A DNA stretch of 64,000 nt. It comes from Dichomitus squalens LYAD-421 SS1 (lineage: Eukaryota; Basidiomycota; Agaricomycetes; Polyporales; Polyporaceae). The stretch spans positions 95,316 to 159,315 of the forward strand of contig NW_006766925.1 of the NCBI RefSeq assembly GCF_000275845.1, in the 5' to 3' direction. Positions within the stretch are counted from its first letter, which is position 1. The number at the start of each line of letters is the position of its first letter. Both the position numbers and the translations under genes were made by a program. Under the pieces are notes generated by a model that was not told the DNA's origin, did not search any database, and was given only the letters and a program-made list of their open reading frames with translations. This document shows positions 48,763-58,297 of the stretch, piece by piece.

Positions 48763-50412
48763 GGCGAGCGAGAGTGAGCTGCCTGGTGCTAGGGAGAGGA
48801 GGGCTGGTAGCGGGGCAGATGCTCGGAGAGAAGCAGAGCACCGGGCGGGAAGTCACTTATATTTGCGCACAGAAGGGAAGGCAGACGATAAGACAAATTG
48901 GGGGGTGTCCACATGGTGCACTCCGATAGTTTGATGCGGTGGTGGGATTTGACTGGTCTGCCCCGTACGCCCGCGCTCCCACCCGGCGTCCTCCTTCCAA
49001 CGTTTCAAGTCGTCCAGGCTAGCCCAACTCTAAATCAGCTCATGTGAGCATCGGTCCATGCTGCTCGCCGCCAGAACGCGATGTGACCAGTCTTTGCCTC
49101 CTTCTGCCCCCTCGCTCCGCCGGAGACACGTTTCGCTACCCACCTTCGCGGACGGGCCCCGAAGGCGGCTGGGTGTATCAGACGTACCTGAGCTGGAGAA
49201 TGCGCGGGAAGATAACGATATGGACAGGGGGGCCACATTGGGCAAGGGAGCTAAGTGGAGGACCTCGCGAGTGCGCGGACGAGCAACACATGCCGCGTTT
49301 GAGCCGAGTCCAGTCACAGGTGGACGTCCACAGAGGCGATCAGATTCATTCGCTTGAATCGCTGTTGCTGCACGCTGCGGCCAACTCCCTTGTGCTTGTG
49401 CACGGTGGACGTGGGCGGATGCGGGGTTAATGTATGTATGTACTTGAGTACGATGGCACACACTAGTACGATGGCACACACTAGTCCGAAGCCTATGCCA
49501 AGCGGGGCCACAAGTCGAGCCGGACCGAGTCCCCGGCCTGCCTCCGCTTCGCTGGCCCGGCGAGACTGAAGAGCGCGACCAGGAGGCAGATCTAGACGCT
49601 CAGTGGCGCTGCAGGCGAGGAACGAGATCTACTTATACATACCCACTCAGATCCAAGGCACAGCACATCAATTCAACCCCCTCAAATTCGTTCCCCACTC
49701 ATCCCTTCTACCGTCTGCGATCACTGCCATGTACGTACGTATGTTTTCCTCTCGTGTGCTCATTATTCCATTTCCCACACTAATGATTCAGCTCGTGCGC
49801 TATCTCCTATCGCCTCCAACGGCACGCGCCATTAGTATTGAGTGAGGCACCGTTCAAGTACGAGTCATCATCTCCTTGACTATCTACGCGTTCTCTCGCA
49901 TGCCACTTACTGCTTCCTTTGCCATCGGCCGCAAGAATGCTCCTACCCAATCGTCTTGGCGTCATACGCGACTCTTTATCGATGCACTCCATACCTAAAT
50001 CTCTATCACTCTCCGGCCGCTAGTCTCTGCATCGTTTCTCCGACCAGGAACGGGATGCGCAGAATGTTGCCTTCGAATCCATGCAACACCCACAACCTCC
50101 TCACCGGCACCCCACACAGTGTCGCGAATTAGCACCAGCGGAGATTCATCGGAAGGAAATCACCGAAGCACGCCGGGGCTCAGCGCTCAGCAGTCGCTTA
50201 CAAGTCAAGCGTGGCTGCAGTCGGCGTCACGTCGACATGAGTACCATGAGTGTAATTGTCTTCAAGACCAAGACGGCATCCCTCCAGTGAGCGAACCGCA
50301 ACCCACGTGATGTTGACGGATTTTCCTCAAAGGACCGGGATCAATGGATAGCGGGATTGATTGTCTATGGCTACAGTACTTACAGATCTATAGATGCCTC
50401 AGCACATACCGG
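48763..50412. other. Intergenic region between the UNC-93-like gene and the transposon
   Basis: 1.65 kb without a supported gene. A TATA-like element (AAATATAAG on the minus strand, near 48855-48863) lies about 95 nt upstream of the UNC-93-like start. ORFs at 49030-49480 and 49840-50130 are short and carry no motif. Confidence 0.5.
49447..49482. repeat. Two-copy 18-bp tandem repeat
   Basis: The unit agtacgatggcacacact occurs twice back to back without mismatch, followed by a diverging third start (agtccgaa). It is probably simple slippage. Confidence 0.85.
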
Positions 50413-50420
50413 TCAGTAGT
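50413..50420. repeat. Left target site duplication (8 bp)
   Basis: TCAGTAGT directly abuts the left terminal inverted repeat and is repeated exactly at 52074-52081 beyond the right one. Confidence 0.85.
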
Positions 50421-50452
50421 AGGACCCCCGGCAATAGGCCCAAATGTATGAT
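50421..50452. repeat. Left terminal inverted repeat
   Basis: 32 bp identical to the reverse complement of 52042-52073. Identity stops abruptly at base 33 (g on the left against c on the right). Confidence 0.9.
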
Positions 50453-50630
50453 GCCTGATCCGGACGAAATTGGCCCCTCAAAAAGGCCTATGCCTGGTCC
50501 AGTCCGGTCAAATCGAACAAAAATTTGCGGATGGCCTGCGCCATACTCCGGACAAATCTGACGTGCTCAGGTCGAGGCCTGATCCCAGGCGGCTGTCGGG
50601 AGAGGACCGGTCCGGGGAGGCCTTGAGGAT
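50453..50630. repeat. Left subterminal repeats of the transposon
   Basis: About four or five degenerate units start GGCCTGATCC-like (near 50453, 50490, 50534, 50576 and 50618) and are followed by a CCGGACAAAT-like core. For example, tccggacgaaattggcccct here resembles tccggacgaatttggcctca at the other end, in the same orientation. Confidence 0.65.
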
Positions 50631-50913
50631 ATAATGTCGTTGGCGCACTTACTTATACGTCCTTATACCTACGTTTATCTGTTGCTACTTACTTCGTGTC
50701 ACAGCCATCCATGTGTGTAATATAGGTTGTTGTACATCTAGCCTGAAGTGTGACACCTCCTTACTCAGTCTATCTCCCAATGTCACACCTGTGCAGGCGG
50801 CGGACAACGTCAGGAGCATTTCGAATCGCAAGAAGACAAACGAGCTATTGCTAGCCTACGCCGTCACTTAATACTGCTCGCTATAATCCCTATGTCTAGA
50901 AGCTCAACTATAT

Positions 50914-51580
50914 NNNNNNNNNNNNNNNNNNNNNNNNNNNNNNNNNNNNNNNNNNNNNNNNNNNNNNNNNNNNNNNNNNNNNNNNNNNNNNNNNNNNNNN
51001 NNNNNNNNNNNNNNNNNNNNNNNNNNNNNNNNNNNNNNNNNNNNNNNNNNNNNNNNNNNNNNNNNNNNNNNNNNNNNNNNNNNNNNNNNNNNNNNNNNNN
51101 NNNNNNNNNNNNNNNNNNNNNNNNNNNNNNNNNNNNNNNNNNNNNNNNNNNNNNNNNNNNNNNNNNNNNNNNNNNNNNNNNNNNNNNNNNNNNNNNNNNN
51201 NNNNNNNNNNNNNNNNNNNNNNNNNNNNNNNNNNNNNNNNNNNNNNNNNNNNNNNNNNNNNNNNNNNNNNNNNNNNNNNNNNNNNNNNNNNNNNNNNNNN
51301 NNNNNNNNNNNNNNNNNNNNNNNNNNNNNNNNNNNNNNNNNNNNNNNNNNNNNNNNNNNNNNNNNNNNNNNNNNNNNNNNNNNNNNNNNNNNNNNNNNNN
51401 NNNNNNNNNNNNNNNNNNNNNNNNNNNNNNNNNNNNNNNNNNNNNNNNNNNNNNNNNNNNNNNNNNNNNNNNNNNNNNNNNNNNNNNNNNNNNNNNNNNN
51501 NNNNNNNNNNNNNNNNNNNNNNNNNNNNNNNNNNNNNNNNNNNNNNNNNNNNNNNNNNNNNNNNNNNNNNNNNNNNNNNN
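50914..51580. other. Assembly gap (667 N)
   Basis: An uninterrupted run of N inside the transposon. Reading frames that cross it are artefacts. The gap probably arose because the repetitive element could not be assembled. Confidence 0.99.
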
Positions 51581-51849
51581 CGGAATACAACACCTCATGC
51601 CCAACCCCCACAATTCCGTGCTGCATTTGCTCTGCACAGATCTTCCCCCTCGTCCATCGGCACTCACCTCTCAGAAGGCCTCACATGCATTCAGCGAAGA
51701 TCCTCCGAACGAGACCCTTCGTACACTCTTCGGTGGATGTAGCGCCGGACATCTAGAGTGCCCTCCTTGCGTCCTTACATTATACCTCTATCTACGACCT
51801 CTCCTGCATGCTATCCCACACCTGTAGTCAATATCAGCATGGTTACAGC

Positions 51850-52041
51850 GGTCCCCGACGAAAATCTGCTTTCAGGAGGCCTGATCCAGCGAATCCGGAT
51901 AATTTTGGACCTCCCGATGGCCTGATCCAGAGTCCGGCCAAATTTGAGCGAAAATCGGGAGGCCTGGTCAAATCCGGACGAATTTGGCCTCAGACAAGGC
52001 CTGATCCATCGGACAATTTTGGCCGGATTCAAGGATTTTGG
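51850..52041. repeat. Right subterminal repeats of the transposon
   Basis: Four units beginning GGCCTGATCC or GGCCTGGTC (near 51878, 51919, 51960 and 51999), spaced about 40 bp and each followed by a CCGGA/CCGGCC and AATTTTGG-type core. Confidence 0.7.
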
Positions 52042-52073
52042 ATCATACATTTGGGCCTATTGCCGGGGGTCCT
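52042..52073. repeat. Right terminal inverted repeat
   Basis: Exact reverse complement of 50421-50452, ending in TGCCGGGGGTCCT. Confidence 0.9.
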
Positions 52074-52081
52074 TCAGTAGT
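52074..52081. repeat. Right target site duplication (8 bp)
   Basis: TCAGTAGT, identical to 50413-50420, immediately outside the right inverted repeat. Confidence 0.85.
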
Positions 52082-52169
52082 TCATCATCTTGTCCATACC
52101 GTCCATTCTCGGCCAAAGCCACCTTCGACCCTGACCATGCGCGCAGTCTCCCCGTCGGCGGCACCGCGT

Positions 52170-55060
52170 CTAGTTGTGCAGGCCCTTGACGCGTCCTTTG
52201 ACCCAGACGTCCTTCAGGGGCACCGCCCACACGCCTGGGTGAGCCGTGGCGTCCCTCTTCCACTCCGTCACTAGGTCCCTCGCCTCCACCGGCGGCACGT
52301 TCTTGTCCCTCGTCCCCACCGTGATATGCAGCCGCTGCTTCACCTCGTCTGGCAAGTGGAGCACGAACTGCACCGCCTCCTTGTCTACCTCCCCCGGGTC
52401 GTCTGCAGCGACGGCGAGGTCGACCACCGTCGCCGCCATGATACGCTCGCTCCACACGACGTGCTCCAGGCGGAAGCTGAACAGCGGCGGGCGCGGCAGG
52501 GCGTCGACCGCACGGCACAGCTCCCACAGCTCGCCCTCCTTCGGGAGCGACTTGGAGTGCACGACCGTGACGTGCGGCCGCTTCTGCACCCGCTCCTCGC
52601 GCACGAGGTCGTCCCAGAACTTGCGCGCCTCGGAAGGTAGGTTCCCCACCGCGCCCTCGATCGCGGGCCCGACGACGCCCTGCAGGTCGACTTCTGCGAG
52701 GATGCCGTAGTACCGCGGAGGGCTTTTTGCCTTGCCGGCCTTCTTGCTCGACGCTGGTGGTTGCGCTTGCTCTGCCTTATCGGCGCTGTCCTTGGCTGCT
52801 TTCCTGCCTGCGCCGCCGCCTCCGCCGATATCTGCACGCCTCTTGCCCCTGCTGCGCGGTTCGTACGCGCGCGCAACCGCCAGCGCCTGGCCCATGCGCT
52901 CGGGATCTGGCTGCTCCTTCCCGAGGTACTTCACGATCGCCCCGACTGCCCGAGCCAGCGCGTCCTCGAGCGGCTCCTCGACGTCCATGCTGACGACGAC
53001 GTCCGCCTCGGAGTCCTGGAGCTCCTCGGCCCGCTTGAGGAACTGCCAGATCACGTCCTCGTGCGACTTGCCTGATAAATCGGCGTGGAGCGATTGGTGC
53101 TTGTCCCCGCGCGCGACGATGCGGTCGCCGCAGATCCGGTGGACCGTGGACAGCGGGAGGTCGAAGGACCAGTCGAGAGCGAGGAGCCGTGCGGGCGGGC
53201 TGAACTTCTGTGCGGCCTCGCGGAGCTGGTCGCGGTGCTGCTTCAGGTGATTGTTCCTGGTGTGTGAAGAGTTCAGTAGGGGCTCCGCAATAATCTTAGA
53301 CAGCGTGTAAAGAGAGGACGACTTACTTATCAGCGATAACGACGTCGTGCGTCTTCAGAGCCTGGACGACGTTCTTGATAAAGATCGGAGCGGCCTTCTT
53401 CGCCGAAATGTCGTCGCTTTGAATGTGCCCGAACCCGAACAGATGCTGGAGCGCGACCGCGATCGTTGTTTTACCTGCAGCACCATGTTTCCGTGTGAGA
53501 CCGACAAGGCACAAAATGTTATATCCTGAACAACAGGAAAACATGAGGGCTCACCAACGCCAGGGACTGCTACCGGCATGATAATGACCTTGCCCTTCAT
53601 CAGATCCACGTCCTGCGCAAGGCCCGTCTCCTCCGGCACCTTCTCCGCCCCGACCTCCGCCTTCTTCCCCTCGTGGCTCTCCTTCCACTTCAAGAACCGC
53701 TCCCGCGTCGCGATGATGCCCTTGCCCTTGTTGAAGCCCTCGAACTGGCTCCTGTCGCGCTTGATCTCGCCACACACCCACTCGACGTACAGCTTCGTCT
53801 CCGGGCGGCGCAGCTTCCCCTTCGGCACGTTCCCCGGGCTCGGGCCCCTGCCCAGCAGCGTCCTCGTTACTTCGCGCCAGTCGCGGTACATCAGATAGGG
53901 CTCGTCGAACTTGACCTTGAAGAAGAACGACGACCCCGCGGGGTAGGGCGAGAGCGACGCGGGCTTCTCGCCCCTGGTGGGCGGGACGGTGACGTGCGTG
54001 CGGACGACGAAGCCCTCGAGGGCCTCTCCGTTCCACTCACCCAAGCGCGCGATCTCCTCGGTGAAAGCTTTCACTTCGGGGATGGTGTTGAGGACGGTGG
54101 ACGCGGTGGGGATGAAGCCCCATTCGCGCGCGAAGGCGTCGACGACGGGCTGGGGCTGCGTTTGAAACGCGCCCGTGCAGGCGTTGAGGCCGTGCAGGTG
54201 CAGGCCAGTTTTTTCTGCGCTGATGGGAAGGACGTGCTCCTCGAAGGAGTCGTCGCAGAGCTATGCACATACAACTTTGTTCACCCTTCAGCAGATCAGG
54301 AATGCATGAGATAGGACACACCTCAGCGACTGCAGTCCAATTCTTCTCCCATAGGGTCTGCGCGAGCTGCTCCTCGGTCTTGCCGGCTGCCGCGAGGTGC
54401 TTTCGCAGCCACCGCTCGCCGACTTCCGCGTGCGACTTCGCGCCGCTGCTGCCTGGGCTAGGTCCGAGAGAGTGCTTGGAAGTGACGAGGAGCTTCGTAG
54501 GCGTGAGGGCGGCAATGAATATGATACATCCATTTGACTTGAGGGTGAGGGTATACGGAGGAGCTGTGTGTGACTCAAGTGCAGCCCACTGATTTGGGAG
54601 ATCAGCGTCGTCCGCACGGGTCGGCAGCAATGGCAATGGCACGCGACACTGGGGATAGCAATAGGATACTCACCGTTGTCCACGGTACCTCACCGATATT
54701 GAAAAACTTGTCGTATCCTCGCGCGACAATCCGATGCTTCGTCTTCCCGGACGCGTTCTTGACGTCCTGCGTGAAGAGACCGCGCGCGAGGGTTGGGAAG
54801 GGAGAGGGGATATCATAGTACTTGAATTCGTTCATCTTCCAGCTCCGTACGAAGATGCTGGGAATCGCAGGTGCCTGATACTCGGTCGATTTGACGAGCT
54901 TGGGGGCCTTTTTGGACAGGGTCTTGAGGGCTTCAATCAGTTCATGGTCATCCTGGTCGATTGTGACGGATGCGAACAGCTGCTGTAGCTCCTCAATATG
55001 CGCTGGCTGCTGTTCGCCAGCGACGACTGGCGGAGGGGAGGGTGATTTGGGAGAGGCCAT
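52170..55060 (-). CDS. TRL1: tRNA ligase (Trl1-type, trifunctional)
   Basis: The start MASPKSPSPPPVVAG is at 55060; codons further upstream have no ATG in frame. The stop is at 52170-52172. The product is about 850 residues in five or more exons. Three domains are in the fungal order. (1) An adenylyltransferase/ligase domain with the nucleotidyl-lysine motif TLKSNG and ALEGFVVRTHVTVPP, then SSFFFKVKFDEPYLMYRDWRE. (2) A GTP-dependent polynucleotide kinase domain with the P-loop GVGKTT, split by an intron after GVG. (3) A C-terminal cyclic phosphodiesterase domain with both HxT motifs, RPHVTVVHSK and RLHITVGTRDK. The enzyme heals and joins tRNA exon halves after intron removal, and in fungi also the unfolded-protein-response mRNA. 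An A/K-rich linker lies between the last two domains. All catalytic motifs appear intact. The transposon sits just downstream of the stop. Confidence 0.93.
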
Positions 55061-55731
55061 GTTAATTTGGTAGATGTTCCACTGAGAGGGGTCAAGCGTG
55101 CGAGCCACCGAGGGTGTGCGTGGTCTTGACAAAGGATTCACGAATACCAAGTCCCCGAATGCCTCAATTGTAGCACCGCGGAGAGCGGGACGTTGGAAGG
55201 CGGTGGTGACGAGGTTGCGTGCGTGGATGATGCGGGGTAGGATGGCGGAACGCTCTAGACACGGAGAGCTTCTGTTCAGGATGCTGCAGCTGAAGCTGAA
55301 GCTGCAGCTATATATCTTGCGCGCGTCCGGGAGTTCTGACTCGACTGTCCTCGTCGAGCAATGTCGGAGGTCCGAGCGGTGAGTTGGAAAGAGTCAATAT
55401 CATCATAGGCGAGCTGATGGCGGTCCTGTGCATGTCGAGTACGCCCTGCCTGCGGGCGCGTCGTTCTGACCGCTCGCAATCCACTTCTTCCGTTCTCCTT
55501 CCAAGCACACCCTCGTATCGTCTGCGCCTCTTGACTGCGCTTGCTATCTCGCTGTATTCTTCCCCGTCCAGCTTCTCTGCTGCGAACTCGACGACTAAGC
55601 TTCAGCCACCATCCACTGTCTTACCCTCGCCGCTCAGCGACTTTATCATAGTCCCTCTGCACCGTTCGGATCGTACTCTTCGGACTTGTTGTAGTTTACT
55701 CAAATACCCTTGGACCTACATTTCATATACC
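55061..55731. promoter_or_regulatory. Divergent promoter of TRL1 and EXO70
   Basis: 671 nt between the two start codons. Around 55280-55316 there is an imperfect palindromic ctgcagctgaagctgaagctgcagc-type block. No clear TATA box on either strand, apart from tatatat near 55310. Confidence 0.4.
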
Positions 55732-58245
55732 ATGGATGATGAGACTGCTGAAATCGAGCTGGTATGTGCCACATCGGGATCCACCTGCCGCTGGCCGTGA
55801 CTGTCTTCTGCAGCTTGAGCAGAACCTCAACAAGACTAGGCAAATATCACAGCGTATGACTTGTGAGTGTCGCTAAGCTCCCAATGCGGGCGGCTCGCTC
55901 CATGTTTCGGTAGCGATCCTATCCAGCTTCGATACTCGACTGGTAAAACTTGAGAAGTCTATCCTCCCGCTCTACACCTCCACACAGCTGCTCACGAGAA
56001 GAGCGAACAGTACGTATGGGCCGCTCGCTCAATCTGGTCCTTTATAACCTTGCCCCAGATATCGACAATACATTGCAGAAGATTGACGAGATCGCGAGCT
56101 ACCATGAAGGCGTTGCAGCGGAGGAGGCCCTGATCTTACGAGGGTACGCACTTCCCGCCCAGAGTATATTGATGGCGAGTCTGAACAATGTCATGAAGTC
56201 CTCAACCAAACCAACTCACTGCATACACTGAGGTGCTGGAGCGTATGAACGCGAGCGTCGCATTCAACAGCGCAGACTCCCGGGACAAAGTACGCTTACA
56301 CCGGCCTCGTCGCCATGTTGCCTCTGACCCACAGCGCGCAGGCGCGTCTCGTAGAAAGCGGCGCGAAGAAGCTCATTCAGCTGTACACGAAGCTTGTCGC
56401 GGAAGGGTCGTCGGGCGTACCACCCGGCGGCGCCGAGTTCTCGTCCATACCGTTCCCCGCGCATCTCCTTACGACCCTTCGTCCGCTTGTCGCTTTCCTC
56501 CGTACGCTCCCACTACCCGCGACGTACCCATCGCATCCGGCTGCGCCTGGGATACAATCCGCATTAAAGGATGCACAGAAGGGGTATGGCGATATGCGTG
56601 GAGCTTGGGTGCGGAAGTGCCTGGAGACGTTCGGGAAGCGGTTGGTCGATAGGGCGGAGACTATCGACGGCGTTGCTGCAGGTCAGGAGGTGGGCAGGTG
56701 GACTGAGAATATGCTCAGTGTCGCAGAGGTACGTTCATCTCGTTCGACTCCCTCTTTTGTTGTAATCAGAACCTCCCCCCGGGTTTTCACAGGAAGAGTA
56801 CGACCTCCTACTCGAACTCGCTCCGCTGAACGCCCCGAACGCCCTTAGCTCAACATACGCCACCCTCATCTCTCCACTCACCTCTCTCTTCACCTCCACA
56901 CTCGGGTCGCTCGGTTCCCTGATCAAGCGCAACCTGAATAGGAATACCTTCTTTGCGCTGTCCGCTTACTCCTCGCTAACTTCGCTAGGAGCGCGGTGGA
57001 GCGACGTCATGACGCGGCGAGCAGATCGCAAGGAGAACGAACTGAAGGACGGCCTCCATTCCATTCGCGCGTCGTGCCTGCGTAGTTTCCCCGAGGTCTT
57101 GGCCGATATCCGGATGGCAGGTTTGGGGAAAGGCGGAGAGATCGGGACTGGGCTCGCAGAGTTCACAATATCGGTGTGTCTACTGTCACTGGAGTCGTCC
57201 CCGCTTGTTTCTCATATTCCGTGGACGACAGACCGTCCAGTACCTCGAGCGATTATTGGCAGTGCGCGATGCTGCGGCGTCGGCGCTTCTGACCCTTGGT
57301 GACGGCAACTGGAAGATGGGCGAGGGGACGCAGGTGGGCAAGACGAAGGCTGCCGACGTCGACGAGCAAACCGTGCTCGAACATTTCACATGTGCGTCCC
57401 ACGTCTGCCTCGCCTTCCTTCCCCTCTCCTTCCCCTCCGCGTATGCGCTGACCACCCCAATGCGACACAGACGACGTCGTCAACGCCGTGATCCAGTCTC
57501 TGATTTCGCTCTCGCGGACGAGCAAGCGCCCCGCGTTCGGCGCGATCTTCCTGCTCAATAACGTCTCCTTCCTCCGCACGCAGCTCCTCGTTGAGCGCTC
57601 GGACGTGGCCGCGATCCTCTCGCGCCCGTCGCAGGACCTGCTCAACTCCAACTTCCGCATCGCCAAAGCGGGCTACTTCGAGGCCAACTTCTCGCCGCTC
57701 CTCCAGACGCTCATCGACGAGAAGGACAAGGGCAAGAGCGCGGTCAAGGAGAAATTCACCCGGTTCTTCGATCTGCTCGACGAGGTCACGGAGCGGCACC
57801 AGATGGCGCGGGTGCTCGTGGACGACCCGGATGGGCGGGCGACGGTTGCGGACGAGGCTGTCAAGCTCGTCGTGCCGTCGTTGCAGAGGTTTATTCAGCG
57901 GAATCTCGGGAAGGAGTTCAGCAAGAGTGAGTGCGCTGATCTCTCAGACGTCAGGGCTTATGCTGATGTGTCTCCTCTTCAGACCCACAGAAGTGTATGT
58001 GTTTCGTGATGGAGACGTCAGCACGGGGTTGGGTCTGACACACTCTGTAGACATCAAGATGCCTCCTGAGGATGTCGAGAACTTGATCAAGGGGTTCTAT
58101 ACGTAGGTCTCTTATCTGAGTTCATGTACTCGAGCGCTAACTTGTGGATGCCTCGTTCAGCGGTGGCACAAGCACACTGCCATTGCCTCCACCACAGGAG
58201 AAGCTCACTAACACCCTATTACAACAAGCTGGATGGGGCTGGTAG
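55732..58245 (+). CDS. EXO70: Exocyst complex component Exo70
   Basis: The start MDDETAEIEL at 55732 is followed by a GTATGT donor, and the second exon reads LEQNLNKTRQISQRMT. Eight or more exons give roughly 620-640 residues. Conserved Exo70 landmarks are LSSFDTRLVKLEKSILPLY, IDNTLQKIDEIASYHE, RLVESGAKKLIQLYTKL, and in the C-terminal helical rods FGAIFLLNNVSFLRTQLL and ARVLVDDPDGRATVADEAV. The tail has IKMPPEDVENLIKGFYT and ends LLQQAGWGW. Exo70 binds plasma-membrane PI(4,5)P2 and Rho GTPases through its C-terminus and tethers secretory vesicles at the hyphal tip. It appears complete. Its stop codon is only 52 nt from that of the convergent EZH-like gene, so their 3' UTRs should overlap. Confidence 0.92.
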
Positions 58246-58297
58246 TTATTAGAGTATATCATCACGGCTAGGTCAACGTGTACAACATCTGCGGAGC

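Larger units (their letters stand above)
50421..52073. mobile_element. DNA transposon with 32-bp terminal inverted repeats and 8-bp TSD, hAT- or KDZ-like, interrupted by an assembly gap
   Basis: The ends are perfect 32-bp inverted repeats beginning AGGACCCCCGGCAATAGGCC (50421-50452 and 52042-52073), flanked by the 8-bp direct duplication TCAGTAGT. An 8-bp target duplication is characteristic of the hAT and KDZ superfamilies. Inside each end are several degenerate copies of a GGCCTGATCC...CCGGAC-type repeat spaced about 40 bp, which could be transposase binding sites. The middle is a run of N (50914-51580), whose true length is unknown. The visible interior (50631-50913 and 51581-51850) shows no transposase motif, so this is a non-autonomous copy, or the transposase lies in the gap. 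Its right end is 97 bp from the tRNA ligase stop codon. Perfect ends and target duplication suggest a recent insertion. Confidence 0.85.

Noticed and set aside
50864..51827. ORFs of 240-311 codons crossing the N run
   Set aside because: They are open only because N is not read as a stop. The known bases give fewer than 90 codons of unremarkable sequence.
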